The notes below the pieces were generated by a model. The model did not search any database, was not told the DNA's origin, and saw nothing but the letters and a program-made list of their open reading frames with translations. From J054 sp965223095 (lineage in GTDB: Bacteria; Pseudomonadota; Gammaproteobacteria; Steroidobacterales; GCA-2729495), in assembly GCA_965223095.1 (NCBI GenBank), contig OZ244979.1:186001-250000 (forward strand): a stretch of DNA of 64,000 bases, given 5' to 3'. Below are positions 25,836-35,709 of the stretch, piece by piece (positions within the stretch are counted from its first letter, which is position 1; each line of letters opens with the position of its first letter). The translations under genes and the position numbers were made by a program.

Positions 25836-26369
25836 GGCGTCTCCTGCACTGAGTTTGCTGTCCATCTTGATTGAGATTTCCACGCAGAGCGAAGCCGTGT
25901 GCAATGATTCCGCCTGACATTACGCATTGATGCTAATCACCCGCACAAAACACACAGAGTCACTACGGTTCCGAAGCCTTGCTCTGGCACCGCCAAGTTA
26001 ATCTATAGCGATCACCAGAAAGCTGCAAGACTGTTGAAGGGTCGCCGCCCTGAGCCGTGGTCCAAACCAATGTATGCGGTTTTTTTGAGGCTAGATTTAG
26101 CCACCGACGATCAATATCTTTCGCTATTAGAAATCGATGCAGCAAGGCTAATCCACAGCCAAAGCCCCTGCCACGATAATCAGCCCCCAAGGCCCCGCGA
26201 ATCTACCGTTTGCGAAGAATGCCCTCCGGCCGCCCCGTTACACCGGTGCCTGACAATTCACGCCGCCAAGTCGCAGCTACCATGGCGCGGAACTGGCAAG
26301 AATTAGACTGCAGATCGCACAAATTAATTATACAGTTAGCACTATTACCTACACTGGAGGGGCGCAAAG
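25836..26369. other. intergenic region between the beta-barrel gene and htpX
   Basis: Divergent promoters must lie here. A short minus-strand open stretch (25963-26190) contains ADYRGRGFGCGLALL, which faintly resembles the acetyl-CoA loop of GNAT acetyltransferases, but it has a stop just upstream and no ribosome-binding site; at best a decayed remnant. The AT-rich patch at 26318-26340 may hold the htpX promoter. I saw no clear heat-shock (sigma-32) consensus. Confidence 0.4.
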
Positions 26370-27263
26370 ATGCTCCGAATCGGCCTGTTCTTGGCGACCA
26401 ACCTCGCTGTTATCTTCGTACTCAATCTGATCATCACCGTCTTAGGACTCAACCAACCCGGCAGCAATTGGCTGCCAATGCTCATCGCGGCGGGCCTTAT
26501 CGGCATGGCGGGATCATTTATTTCTTTGTTGATGTCAAAATCCATGGCCAAACGTTCCGCCGGGGCGCGAGTTATTGAGTCGCCAAGCGATGAGACACAA
26601 CAATGGCTGTTATCTACCGTCCACACGCAGGCTGAAAAGGCCGGTATCGGCAAACCAGAAGTCGCTATTTTCAGTTCTCCGGCGCCCAACGCGTTTGCGA
26701 CCGGCGCAAATAAGAATAACGCACTGGTAGCAGTTAGTACCGGTTTGTTAGAGGCCATGGACAAAGACGAAGTCGAGGCGGTACTCGGCCACGAAGTTAC
26801 CCATGTGGCCAACGGCGATATGGTTACGCTGTCGCTAATCCAAGGGGTCGTCAACACCTTCGTGATGGTGTTATCACAAGTCATCTCAAGCTTAGTCGAT
26901 CGACGCGGCGACGGCGGATATAACCGAACAGGTTATGGTTTCGGCCGCGGAATCGGCTATCGAATGACCTATATGATTACGCAAACCATACTCGGCTTTC
27001 TAGCCACGCTGATCGTGCGTTGGTTTAGCCGTTGGCGTGAATTCGGCGCGGATGCGGGCGGGGCCTCATTGGCGGGGCGTGACAAGATGATCAAGGCCTT
27101 GGAAAGACTGATGGCGCTACAAAGACCCGCTCAACTACCCGCGCAAATGCAATCCATGGGTGTTAACGGCGGGCTGCTAGGCGCCGTTGGGCTTAAGAAG
27201 CTCACCATGACCCACCCACCACTAGAAGAACGAATCGCCGCGTTACGAGAACTGCCACCGTAG
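26370..27263 (+). CDS. htpX: membrane zinc metalloprotease HtpX
   Basis: 297 residues, an inner-membrane protease that degrades misfolded membrane proteins alongside FtsH. Two N-terminal transmembrane helices (FLATNLAVIFVLNLIITVL; MLIAAGLIGMAGSFISLL) are followed by APNAFATGANKNNALVAVS, the zinc motif VLGHEVTHVANGD (HExxH), two further hydrophobic segments, and REFGADAGGASL with the third zinc ligand Glu. Length and layout match gammaproteobacterial HtpX. GGAGG lies 9 nt before the ATG. Confidence 0.96.
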   Translation: MLRIGLFLATNLAVIFVLNLIITVLGLNQPGSNWLPMLIAAGLIGMAGSFISLLMSKSMAKRSAGARVIESPSDETQQWLLSTVHTQAEKAGIGKPEVAIFSSPAPNAFATGANKNNALVAVSTGLLEAMDKDEVEAVLGHEVTHVANGDMVTLSLIQGVVNTFVMVLSQVISSLVDRRGDGGYNRTGYGFGRGIGYRMTYMITQTILGFLATLIVRWFSRWREFGADAGGASLAGRDKMIKALERLMALQRPAQLPAQMQSMGVNGGLLGAVGLKKLTMTHPPLEERIAALRELPP

Positions 27264-27386
27264 CGAAGAAACTCAGATCTACTCCACCGCAATGCGCCCA
27301 TGGGCATAGCCTAGGCGGGCAACAAGCACTTAGTTGGTAAAACGCACATCTAGCTGTGGACGCGACATCGAAGCACTGACAATTTT

Positions 27387-27803
27387 CTAACGTAGTGCTT
27401 GGTCATCGGCATGCCGTGCGGCAACCAGTGCCGCCAAGAAAAACAACCAGCTCACGCCTTCATCGCGCAATTCGCGTAGTTGCATATCGGTAATACCATC
27501 GACGGCGATTCCAAATAATCTCAGCGAGACGACACAAGCATCGAATAGCAGAATTACCCACAAGCAATCAACCAGTCTCTTAGGTTGCATTAGACCTACG
27601 GCGGCCATGATTGCCATTCCCAAGAACAAGGCCCCCGGCCCCGCACGAAGAAAATTGATGGACTCCGGAACGCCCGATGCTGAAATACCGAAGTTTTCGA
27701 TGTGCTCTAAAGGTTCGATACAGTAAAGGTAGGCCAAGAAGGAAAAAATCAACAACGCATAGAGCACTACCAGCCTAGCGAACCACAAGCTTAGCGTACT
27801 CAT
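27387..27803 (-). CDS. small four-helix membrane protein, DUF4345-like
   Basis: 138 residues with four hydrophobic segments (LVVLYALLIFSFLAYLY; FLGMAIMAAVGLM; LWVILLFDACVVSLRLFGI; WLFFLAALVAA). The FLRAGPGALFLGMA and SLRLFGIAVDG motifs resemble the DUF4345 family, whose role is unknown. AAGGAG precedes the ATG. It is convergent with htpX. Confidence 0.6.
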   Translation of the reverse strand: MSTLSLWFARLVVLYALLIFSFLAYLYCIEPLEHIENFGISASGVPESINFLRAGPGALFLGMAIMAAVGLMQPKRLVDCLWVILLFDACVVSLRLFGIAVDGITDMQLRELRDEGVSWLFFLAALVAARHADDQALR

Positions 27804-28006
27804 TCGCGCAACTCCTTATAGTATCTGCAACCGTTGCCCTCTCAAATTACACATCACAGTGTGCTGCAAGACACAGCTACAATCTACGTCTGCGAATTTT
27901 TCGTAGCACCGCGTAACAAAGTTTGGTGAATCCAAAAACACGATCGAACCGAAATTTCATGCCTTACATTCTGGTGGCCAGCAAACTACCGTAACATCAA
28001 CTTGAA

Positions 28007-29509
28007 TCATGTCATGGGCAAGCGCATACCGAGCCAACGTCCTAGTGATAAAGCCGGGGTCAGCAACATACCGGGTGTGAATGCTTTGCCCAAAGTGACA
28101 CCGCTGCCCAGCACCTCACCCGCGGCATAAAGATTGGGTACCGGCTCGCCGTCGCCCCGCATCACGCGCAAGGCCGCATCAACAACGACACCCGTAGAGG
28201 AAGTTGCCGAACTCCCCAAATGCGTAATGGCATAAAACGGCGGTTTACGGATCGCCAAGGGCAAGTGTGCTCGGCCAAAGCGATCTTTACCGGATTGGAC
28301 GGCTGCATTGTATTCATCAACCGTCCTAAGCAGTTGCTCGCTATCAACGGCCGCTCGTTTGGCCAGTTCCAGCAAAGATTCGCCGCGATGGAACATCGGA
28401 TGGGCATTGAACAGCGCTAAGAACTCTTGCTTGCTCCAGTCAAGGAAACCTGGCGGCGCACGGTCCAATATTCCTTCGTCAAAAACGATGGAATAACGCA
28501 GGCGCGGTTGATCGAGCAACTTCTCTGCTCGTGCATAGACCGACGGCTCATCCTCACGGATAAATCTCTGGCCAAGAATATTGACCCAAATCTCCCAGGG
28601 TGGCCGCTCTTGGGGCGTGGTATTGAATCGGCCGTAAGGCTTGGCCGGATATTCCTCCGCAGTAAGAATATTGCCCGTGCCGGCACGATGCAGATTTTGC
28701 CCGCGCAACCACGCACCAGCGGATACAGCCAACTCCAATCCATCACCCTGAGAATGCGGGTAAGACACCGCCATGTAGGACGGCACGCCGACGAGCTGCT
28801 CAAACATCTCTTTGTTCATGGCGTAGCCGCCGCTGGTCAGCAAGATATGCCGACCACGAAATGCTAAATCGCCGTCCGCACCGCCCACCCGAACGCCCTC
28901 GACGGACCCGGCATCACTCAATAGCAAACCCGTCACACGCATATTTAGCAGGGCTGTGATGCGTCCGTGCGCGGACTCCGTTACAAATTGTTTGCGTAGC
29001 ACCCGCAAAATGTCACGGCCTTCATTCGCACCCCATAGGTACCGACGAACGCTATAGCCGGGTTGGCCGGGTGCCGCACCCGTGGTGGGATGTCCAGGCA
29101 GCGGCACCAAACCGTTGTCGAGCAGCCAATTGATCGTGTCCGGCGCCTGCTCAACGGTTAGACGCACAATGTCAGGATCTGCGAGACCCCGAGTAATCCG
29201 CATGACGTCTTCAAAATGCGCATCGGGTGAATCCGCGATGCCCAGCTGATCTTGCAGGCGGCTACCGGCGGCACTGATTTGCCCCATGGCCAAGTGCAAG
29301 GTGCCGCCAATATCCTCGGCAGCGTCCAGTAGTAAGACTCGAGCGCCACGGCGGGATGCATGGATTGCCGCCGGTAGTCCCGCCGTTCCCGCACCAACAA
29401 TGACGTAATCCCAAATACCACCGTCGGTCACATTCAACCGGACGAGGGCGGCCAAGGGACTAGCCGCTACCATCATCAAACCATTGCGAATAATTGTTCT
29501 TCGCCGCAT
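28007..29509 (-). CDS. FAD-dependent oxidoreductase, fumarate-reductase/ketosteroid-dehydrogenase type
   Basis: About 500 residues from the ATG at 29509 (a TTG at 29572 is possible). The start reads MRRRTIIRNGLMMVAASPLAAL, like a twin-arginine export signal. The FAD-binding Rossmann motif is YVIVGAGTAGLPAAIHA, followed by VLLLDAAEDIGGTLHLA. The middle region (ILLTSGGYAMN; HSQGDGLELAVSAGA) and the C-terminus (STGVVVDAALRVM; PNLYAAGEVLGSG; GKAFTPGMLLTPALSLG) follow the FAD-binding-2 family. The natural substrate cannot be inferred; an enoyl or ketosteroid reduction or dehydrogenation is typical. It stands alone. Confidence 0.85.
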   Translation of the reverse strand: MRRRTIIRNGLMMVAASPLAALVRLNVTDGGIWDYVIVGAGTAGLPAAIHASRRGARVLLLDAAEDIGGTLHLAMGQISAAGSRLQDQLGIADSPDAHFEDVMRITRGLADPDIVRLTVEQAPDTINWLLDNGLVPLPGHPTTGAAPGQPGYSVRRYLWGANEGRDILRVLRKQFVTESAHGRITALLNMRVTGLLLSDAGSVEGVRVGGADGDLAFRGRHILLTSGGYAMNKEMFEQLVGVPSYMAVSYPHSQGDGLELAVSAGAWLRGQNLHRAGTGNILTAEEYPAKPYGRFNTTPQERPPWEIWVNILGQRFIREDEPSVYARAEKLLDQPRLRYSIVFDEGILDRAPPGFLDWSKQEFLALFNAHPMFHRGESLLELAKRAAVDSEQLLRTVDEYNAAVQSGKDRFGRAHLPLAIRKPPFYAITHLGSSATSSTGVVVDAALRVMRGDGEPVPNLYAAGEVLGSGVTLGKAFTPGMLLTPALSLGRWLGMRLPMT

Positions 29510-29932
29510 GGCATCCAATTGTAGATTAAGTCGCTTGATAAATTTCGGATCGCCGCGAACAGCATCACTCAACCCAGGACCGGCTGATGGTAATTAGTGC
29601 TGGAGCAAAGCGGACTGTACCGTAAGCATTGGTGGAATAGCTGTCCGAAAGAGCAAGCGGCAGCTAACCACTAGTACTGGCCGCAAGCTAAGCCATCGTC
29701 GCTTCGACGCACCAGTACCCGCTCAACTTAGTCAGCAGTAATCCAAGCGCAGAGGCTTTGAAATAGTCGCTGTGGTACGACGCTGGCAGTCAAGAACCCG
29801 AGGCCACGGTAGGTACCCATAGTCATTAGCGGGCCGATAGTTACTAGGGCCGCGATCACAATACAATTCTACTTAGCGTACAGCAGGCGTAGCATGTGCC
29901 CTAGTTTGCTTATGAGTCGCCAACACAGTCGT
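29510..29932. other. intergenic region without recognisable genes
   Basis: No ORF with coding character, RNA gene or strong repeat seen on either strand. It holds the promoter of the flavoprotein gene and the 3' flank of the phosphatase gene, both on the minus strand. Confidence 0.4.
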
Positions 29933-30640
29933 TTACCGCAGCCACCCACAGCCACTGATTGGGTCGGTGCAACTGCCTGGCTTTGCTAGCCCGCTTGCTA
30001 CGACACAATAGCCCGGTTGACTACATTCTTGGCCGGCCACATGTTCGCCCAAGGCAATGAACTGTTCTTGCAAGCCACTATATTTATCGACGATATGCAT
30101 GACTGCGCCACGAGACTTGGCGAGATCCCATGCATCTTTAGCTCGCAAACTCCGATATTTCATTTGATAGTAGGCTGCAACCCGGCCTGTGCGATGACTG
30201 CCTCCATCGCAACGAAAGGCGATTTTCTTGCCCGCGTTTTTTGCCTCAGCGATCCATCGATCAAATTCTTGCAAGAACCCAGCTGAAAGTGGTTCCCGTG
30301 AATCATGATCAACGTTATAAACTACTTTCAGACTTGGACAGGCATCACGATATCGCTCTTCTATCTCTTTCGCCGAGCCACTGAATACGGCAATTTCTTC
30401 TACGCCGAGACTACATAAGCCCCTGATACCGTCGCGACTAGGTTCGCCGAGTCTATACAGCGTGAAGCCACTTGCCGAGTCCGTATCAACGAGATGAAGG
30501 TTATTAATTCCATATGTATTTTCGGCGTCGTCGATAGTATTAACCGGTATCGCCATGACCGCAGATACGACTAGAAAAATGGCCGCACCGCCGGCGACGA
30601 GCCCCAGTAACCATTTGCAGATATTTATCACTAAGCGCAT
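29933..30640 (-). CDS. membrane-anchored dual-specificity/tyrosine phosphatase-like protein
   Basis: 235 residues. One N-terminal transmembrane anchor (LLGLVAGGAAIFLVVSAVMA) is followed by a compact phosphatase domain. FTLYRLGEPSRDGIRGLCSLGV matches the start of bacterial PTP/DSP folds, and CDGGSHRTGR is a CX5R P-loop (Cys nucleophile, Arg, following Thr-Gly), with Arg in place of the usual His before Cys. The anchor suggests the catalytic domain lies outside the inner membrane. It could act on phosphoproteins, inositol phosphates or lipid phosphates. Four further Cys near the C-terminus (ECSQPGYC; SCTDPISGC) suggest disulfides, which supports export. Confidence 0.78.
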   Translation of the reverse strand: MRLVINICKWLLGLVAGGAAIFLVVSAVMAIPVNTIDDAENTYGINNLHLVDTDSASGFTLYRLGEPSRDGIRGLCSLGVEEIAVFSGSAKEIEERYRDACPSLKVVYNVDHDSREPLSAGFLQEFDRWIAEAKNAGKKIAFRCDGGSHRTGRVAAYYQMKYRSLRAKDAWDLAKSRGAVMHIVDKYSGLQEQFIALGEHVAGQECSQPGYCVVASGLAKPGSCTDPISGCGWLR

Positions 30641-30751
30641 GACTGTCGCCTCAGAAAAGACTCATACCGCCTTGCGCCGAGGCAGCGCGCAAAGCTAGGC
30701 ATCCGGCGAACGAAGTGAGCGCATAGACCCAATTGCTGAGTGTGCGCTCAG

Positions 30752-31159
30752 CTACAACCTGCCGGCTTCGTATCCGTCGCTACGCGGTAACTCGGCATCT
30801 AGATTCTCCCAACAGGCCTTAGAGGATACAAAATTATGGGAGATGGGGCGTTCTGTGATGTTACTGTCGATCACCCCGAGCCGCACACGCACTCGGTCGG
30901 GGTCTTCAAGGTTACTACTGTAGATCGGGGAGCCGCAGGTATTGCAAAAAAACCGTTGTTTCCCGGGTTTGTATTCGAAGGCGGTGAGGGCCTCCTCGCC
31001 GCTGACCAATTGGAAGCTGTCGAGATCAACGAAGCCATTGGTGGCAAAGGCGGTACCGCTGGATTTGCGGCAGCGGGAACAATGGCAGTGAACAATGCTA
31101 TTGATCGAGCCTTCGAGCTTGAACTTCACTTTGCCACACAGACAGCTACCCTGGTACAC
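30752..31159 (-). CDS. GFA-family zinc protein (CENP-V/Gfa fold)
   Basis: 135 residues. Zinc-binding Cys groups in the expected order: SCLCGKVKF, HCHCSRCRKSSG, and FFCNTCGSPIYSS. The family includes the glutathione-dependent formaldehyde-activating enzyme Gfa, but most members have no proven activity. It starts with GTG at 31159, supported by GAGG 8 nt upstream. No formaldehyde genes are nearby. Confidence 0.88.
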   Translation of the reverse strand: MYQGSCLCGKVKFKLEGSINSIVHCHCSRCRKSSGTAFATNGFVDLDSFQLVSGEEALTAFEYKPGKQRFFCNTCGSPIYSSNLEDPDRVRVRLGVIDSNITERPISHNFVSSKACWENLDAELPRSDGYEAGRL

Positions 31160-31262
31160 CGCGCTTACCTCGATGAGCGAATAAGCACACTAACCGACAA
31201 ACAACGATACGACAGTCATATCTCTCGCCGAGAAAATTACGCGTTTTAAACAAAACGAACAA

Positions 31263-33209
31263 TCAATAATCACGGGCAAGGGCCTGCCTGCCCAGTCTGT
31301 CGCGTCGCCAACTGGCCGCCGGATTGTAGCGGGAAGTACTACCATCGAATTCGTCTAAAGCCTGCACAATCACGGCATGACGCGGATCGCTGTCTTCAGA
31401 GAAATTCATCCTATCGAGATACGGTAAGACCCTCGGTTCCACCGATGCATGCGCAAGCTGCATGAGTTCTCGCCAAATCTCCGCGGGCAATTGCCCGCCA
31501 GACATTTCACCCATGGGCGCACCGTCGTCCCTGCCCAGCCAAACCCCGGCGACTAAGTTTGCAGTATAGCCGACAAACCACGCATCCGACGCCCGCTGAC
31601 TCGTACCGGTTTTGCCCGCAGCCGGCCAATGCTCGAGGGCGGCCGCCTGGCCGGTACCGCTAATGAGCACGTCGCTGAGCATCCGGTTCATGTCGCGTAC
31701 GACTCGGGCGGCCAGCACTCGCTTGGGACTGGGCCGGCGACGCTTGTACAAGATTTCGCCTTCGCCATTTCGAACTTCGAGCAAGCCATAGGACGGCGCA
31801 CCAAAACCACCGTTTGCAAGTGGCGCATAGGCTCTGGTCAATTCCAGCAAACTCACTTCGTGAGTACCCAGAGGCAGCGAGGGCACGTCTTGCAAATCTG
31901 AGCTAATTCCGCTGCGACGAGCGGCATCGATCACTTGATCCCTGCCCACATTCTCGGAAAGTTTTACCGCAACGGTGTTAATAGATTTCGCCAATGCAGC
32001 AGACAAGCTAACGGGGCCGCGGTAACCGCCACCATAATTCGACGGGCGCCAATCACCCACGGCAACGGGCTCATCGTATAAAAAATTCTCCGGCGCATAA
32101 CCCGCTTCCAAAGCTGCCAAATAGACGAAGGGCTTGAACGCGGATCCCGGTTGGCGCCGCGCGCTGGTGACCCGGTTAAATTGACTCGCGGCATAGGAGC
32201 GGCCACCCACCATGGCGCGCACCGCGCCATCGGGCGTCAAAACCACTAAGGAAACCTGGGTGTTATCCAGCTGGGCGCCGCGTTCACTAAAGATTTGTGC
32301 AAGTTGCCATTCGGCGGCAGCCTGCAAACTTGGATCAAGACTGGTCTTTATCTGCAGATCTTGTCGACTGGCTCGCAATTCGGCCGGCAAAGCTCGCAGC
32401 ACCCAATCAATAAAATAGCTGGATTTTTTCTGCTGTAGTGGCGGTACCAACTTTGCCGGATGCCGCTTAGCGACGGTCGCTTCGGCGCTAGTAATGGCAC
32501 CGACAGCAAGCATGCGGTCTAACACAATCGCCGCCCGGTTCTGGGCACGCTGTAAATTTCGGGTCGGCGCGAATCTTGATGGTGCGCGTAGTAGTCCCGC
32601 CACCATGGCCGCCTCGGACAGATTTAGGTCGCGTGCAGACTTACCGAAATATTCCCAACTCGCCGCCTCGATACCGTAATTACCGCTGCCAAGATAAACC
32701 CGGTTTAAATACGCGCTCAAAATCTCTTGCTTGCTGTATTGCTGCTCTAAGGACAGCGCCAAAACCAGCTCCCGCCATTTGCGCTGCCAGGTTCTCTCCG
32801 CATCCAGGTACAGCAGCTTTGCGGTTTGCTGAGTGATCGTGCTACCACCTTGCACGATCTTTCCGGCGCGTTCGTTGGCAATGAAAGCTCTCACCACCGC
32901 CAAGGGATCAACGCCGAAATGAGAATAAAAGCGCTGATCTTCAATGGCCATGACGGCGGCGGCCACATGCTTAGGCAATTCATCTAACGGCACGGCCGCA
33001 TGGTGCTCGCCGCCCCGGTGGGCGATGAGTTCGCCATTGACGCCCAATATTTTTATTTGCGGGCTGTGTTGCTGCGCTGAGAACGCTGGAATCGTCAGTT
33101 CGGGCAGGCGAGCCTGGATCAAGGTATTGGCAAGATTTAACACGCCGAGCAGTAAAATCAGCGGTAAAATGAGCCTGAAAGCGATGGCTTTAAGTAAGCG
33201 GCGGATCAT
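31263..33209 (-). CDS. class A penicillin-binding protein (transglycosylase/transpeptidase)
   Basis: 648 residues, short for the class. An N-terminal anchor (LILPLILLLGVLNLANTLI) is followed by the GT51 transglycosylase domain with EDQRFYSHFGVD (catalytic Glu), GGSTITQQTAK and YLNRVYLGSGNYGIEAA. The transpeptidase domain has the acyl-Ser motif GSAFKPF, SIN and KTGTS. No UB2H or OB domain is visible, unlike PBP1b and PBP1a, so it may be an accessory enzyme. It overlaps the upstream peptidoglycan-binding/TPR gene by 4 nt (ATGA), so the two are translationally coupled and that protein may be its activator, in the manner of LpoA/LpoB; this is inference. Confidence 0.92.
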   Translation of the reverse strand: MIRRLLKAIAFRLILPLILLLGVLNLANTLIQARLPELTIPAFSAQQHSPQIKILGVNGELIAHRGGEHHAAVPLDELPKHVAAAVMAIEDQRFYSHFGVDPLAVVRAFIANERAGKIVQGGSTITQQTAKLLYLDAERTWQRKWRELVLALSLEQQYSKQEILSAYLNRVYLGSGNYGIEAASWEYFGKSARDLNLSEAAMVAGLLRAPSRFAPTRNLQRAQNRAAIVLDRMLAVGAITSAEATVAKRHPAKLVPPLQQKKSSYFIDWVLRALPAELRASRQDLQIKTSLDPSLQAAAEWQLAQIFSERGAQLDNTQVSLVVLTPDGAVRAMVGGRSYAASQFNRVTSARRQPGSAFKPFVYLAALEAGYAPENFLYDEPVAVGDWRPSNYGGGYRGPVSLSAALAKSINTVAVKLSENVGRDQVIDAARRSGISSDLQDVPSLPLGTHEVSLLELTRAYAPLANGGFGAPSYGLLEVRNGEGEILYKRRRPSPKRVLAARVVRDMNRMLSDVLISGTGQAAALEHWPAAGKTGTSQRASDAWFVGYTANLVAGVWLGRDDGAPMGEMSGGQLPAEIWRELMQLAHASVEPRVLPYLDRMNFSEDSDPRHAVIVQALDEFDGSTSRYNPAASWRRDRLGRQALARDY

Positions 33210-34342
33210 TTTTCACCCAGCGCGGCTTGCATCTTCGCCTCATCAGCATTCGCTGCCAGACTCGCGTCCAGTTGTAGCGCCGCCCGATAATCGCGGCGCG
33301 CAAACCCGGGTTGACCTGCCCTTCGATACGCCACGGCACGATTGAAAAAAGCCTCCGCCACCGTGGGCTTTATTCGCAAAAAACTCTTGAAGTCGCGGAC
33401 TGCGGCTTGCGCATTTTGACTAGCCAAATGGGCCAAACCGCGAGCGAAAAAAGCGCAGGCCCGATCTTTTTCGCTGGCTGCCGCGCTACGTAATACATCA
33501 GTACTGACCCGCAAGGCATCTTCAATGTAGCCATCGCGATAGGCCGCCAGGCCACAGCCACTAGCAAGGTTCCGCGCCACGCCATAATCAGCGACGGGAT
33601 CGGCGGGAAATGTTTCATCCAACTTAACTGGGGGCACTTCGTAGCGTTGCGGATACCCCGACCAGGCCCATTGATTGCGCGGCCGCGAACGATAGTGACG
33701 GATGGCCAAGCGCGTGGCGGGATTGAGCACGCCATCGATGGGCCCACCGTAGTAACCTAAACGACTCAGAGCAAGCTGGGCCTTGCCGATAACAGATTCT
33801 CCATCAAGCTCTGTTCGCGACCAAGACGAACCCGTTACCAATGCACGCCGTTCGAACTGTTCCAACAATAAGAGATCAACGCTACCCGTGACGGGTATGC
33901 CAACATCTTGCTGGAAAGCCTTGACCGCCGCCAGCGTATCCGGACCCAGTACCCCATCGACGTCACCGCGGTAGTAGCCTCGCGTGAGCAACTCCAGCTG
34001 TACCTCGTTAATCAGTTGCGCACGATCCTTGATGGCCCGCAAACGCAATCCGCGACCTTCTGTATAACGGGGCGCACGAACCGGGTCTGCTCGGCGATCG
34101 CCCGCCGTAGATTGTCGTACGGCTACATAGCTCCGCCGACAATCGGGGAAATCACGGCGCATTTGCTCAAGCGTAACCTCCCCCGGCGGGCAGGTGATTC
34201 CTTTCACGCGCTCAGTGGTTCGATAAGGCGCTAACCAAGGGTCTAGCCAACCACCTCCCTGCTCTGCAATGGCCACAGCAGCGAACTGGTTCGAAACCAG
34301 CAAACACGCAAGCAGCAAGTGCCTATTCAACTTTTCCTTCAC
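33206..34342 (-). CDS. exported protein with two peptidoglycan-binding domains and TPR-like C-terminus
   Basis: 378 residues. Signal peptide LLLACLLVSNQFAAVAIA. Two PG_binding_1 repeats: VQLELLTRGYYRGDVDGVLG with FQQDVGIPVTG, then AQLALSRLGYYGGPIDGVLN. The C-terminus has TPR-like helices (ACAFFARGLAHLASQNAQAAV; AFFNRAVAYRRAGQPGFA). The start is GTG at 34342. It overlaps the penicillin-binding protein gene by 4 nt. A periplasmic scaffold or activator that brings the synthase to murein is a likely role. Confidence 0.82.
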   Translation of the reverse strand: MKEKLNRHLLLACLLVSNQFAAVAIAEQGGGWLDPWLAPYRTTERVKGITCPPGEVTLEQMRRDFPDCRRSYVAVRQSTAGDRRADPVRAPRYTEGRGLRLRAIKDRAQLINEVQLELLTRGYYRGDVDGVLGPDTLAAVKAFQQDVGIPVTGSVDLLLLEQFERRALVTGSSWSRTELDGESVIGKAQLALSRLGYYGGPIDGVLNPATRLAIRHYRSRPRNQWAWSGYPQRYEVPPVKLDETFPADPVADYGVARNLASGCGLAAYRDGYIEDALRVSTDVLRSAAASEKDRACAFFARGLAHLASQNAQAAVRDFKSFLRIKPTVAEAFFNRAVAYRRAGQPGFARRDYRAALQLDASLAANADEAKMQAALGEK

Positions 34343-34964
34343 CCTACCCTCATTGCTACACCGGTCAGTCTATAAGCGCCGGTTTATTTTTGTCGGACAA
34401 AGCACAGTGCCGCTAATTGCTTCTATTTATTGCACGGAACACCCAAATTCCGAAATATTCATTCACTACAAATGTGGCGGAATTTTTCTTTGCCAGGATC
34501 AGTATTTTCGCATACTTAGCCGTGGCTAGGCGAAGCATGGCCGGACCCGGTTTAGGCAGTCACGACAAGGGCTTAGCCACGGCGGCTATGCCGCGATGCT
34601 CAGCCTGTAGATTGCATAATTCGCGGCTAGTTATGGTAAGGGAAAAGTCGCCAAACTCGTTGCGTCCGCTAAAGATCGTGACGACCCCCCAGAACGGCCA
34701 ACATCATGCAGCCGCCGACAAAGATTGATGCTAGGGCACTGATTTGAACGTCGGTCATCGCCCGGCCTGACTACCTCTACCAATTTGCACCGCGCCATAA
34801 ACGCCGACGATGTGAGCTGACTATCACGAAGATTCTACTGACGGTCCGAACAGACCGATCAAGCAAGGTATGCGACGGCGGACAAGTGCTCACGACTAAA
34901 CGATCAAGGCCATTTAGCCGTAACAAGTTATAGTGTGTCAATTGGCGGCTCTAGAAGAATGCCC
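34343..34964. other. 622-bp intergenic region with one inverted repeat
   Basis: No gene recognised. GCCGTGGCTA (34519-34528) and TAGCCACGGC (34574-34583) are perfect 10-bp reverse complements 45 bp apart; they could form a long hairpin or mark a repeat element. The region separates divergently transcribed genes and must hold both promoters. Confidence 0.45.
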
Positions 34965-35450
34965 ATGTCTACAGATCCGGTTCGGAATTTCATCAAGCAC
35001 TGGCACGAAGTCTTCGTCAAGCATGATCCGCAGCTCATGTTGGAGCTTATGGATGATGATATCGAATTCTTCTCTCCGGCCATCTTTTTACCAAAACGGG
35101 GCAAGGAAGAAGTTTTTAAACTCCTCTGCACGGTTTTCGATGTGCTCAGTAACTATCATGTCACGAGCACTTGGGTACAGGGTTCGGAAGTGCTCTTTGA
35201 GTTCGAGGCAAAACTTGAGAAATTTCAGCTGCAGGGCATAGACCGATTTCGGTTGAATGACGAAGGCAAGGTCGTGCAAATGAAAGTATGGATTCGCCCG
35301 CTAACCGGCCTTAATACCCTCGCGCGTGTTGTAAGTCGGCGAGGCCTCGAAGAACAACTAGCGACGAAGGGCAGTTTGGAACGGGCGCTCACACTCAGCC
35401 AGGCGCGCGCTAGACGAGTCGCCACAGCCTTACGCGACAGTATCAAATAA
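34965..35450 (+). CDS. NTF2-like (SnoaL-like) cytosolic protein
   Basis: 161 residues from the ATG at 34965 (MSTDPVRNFIKHW); AGAAG lies 7 nt upstream. An ATG at 34959 and a GTG at 34935 are alternatives. The NTF2-like pattern is clear: WHEVFVKHDPQLMLELMDDD, IEFFSPA, and GIDRFRLNDEGKVVQMKVWIRPL, followed by a basic helical tail. No catalytic residues can be assigned. No signal peptide, unlike the other NTF2-like proteins in this window. Confidence 0.7.
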   Translation: MSTDPVRNFIKHWHEVFVKHDPQLMLELMDDDIEFFSPAIFLPKRGKEEVFKLLCTVFDVLSNYHVTSTWVQGSEVLFEFEAKLEKFQLQGIDRFRLNDEGKVVQMKVWIRPLTGLNTLARVVSRRGLEEQLATKGSLERALTLSQARARRVATALRDSIK

Positions 35451-35709
35451 AGCTAAGTACCGGCGAACGAACCGCTTCATCCAATTGCCCACGCGCCTAG
35501 CAGAGCTAAGTTTCGCCGAAACTCAATCAATACTGAGCGCTATAAAAGTTAGACTAGGCCTTGTTTGGGCTGATCCCTTGATCTGGAGCATGCGGATAAG
35601 CACGCCTGTCCGCAGACCGAAAACAGATTCGGAAGTCAGCGCGTTTTACAGACCCTGGCCATAGATTTCCGGTAACGTTGGTCGTCAGCTATCGTCGAGA
35701 GAATAATCA

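Noticed and set aside
25963..26190. Minus-strand open stretch resembling a GNAT acetyltransferase fragment
   Set aside because: Only 75 codons, TTG start, no ribosome-binding site, stop just upstream and no other GNAT motifs in any frame nearby.
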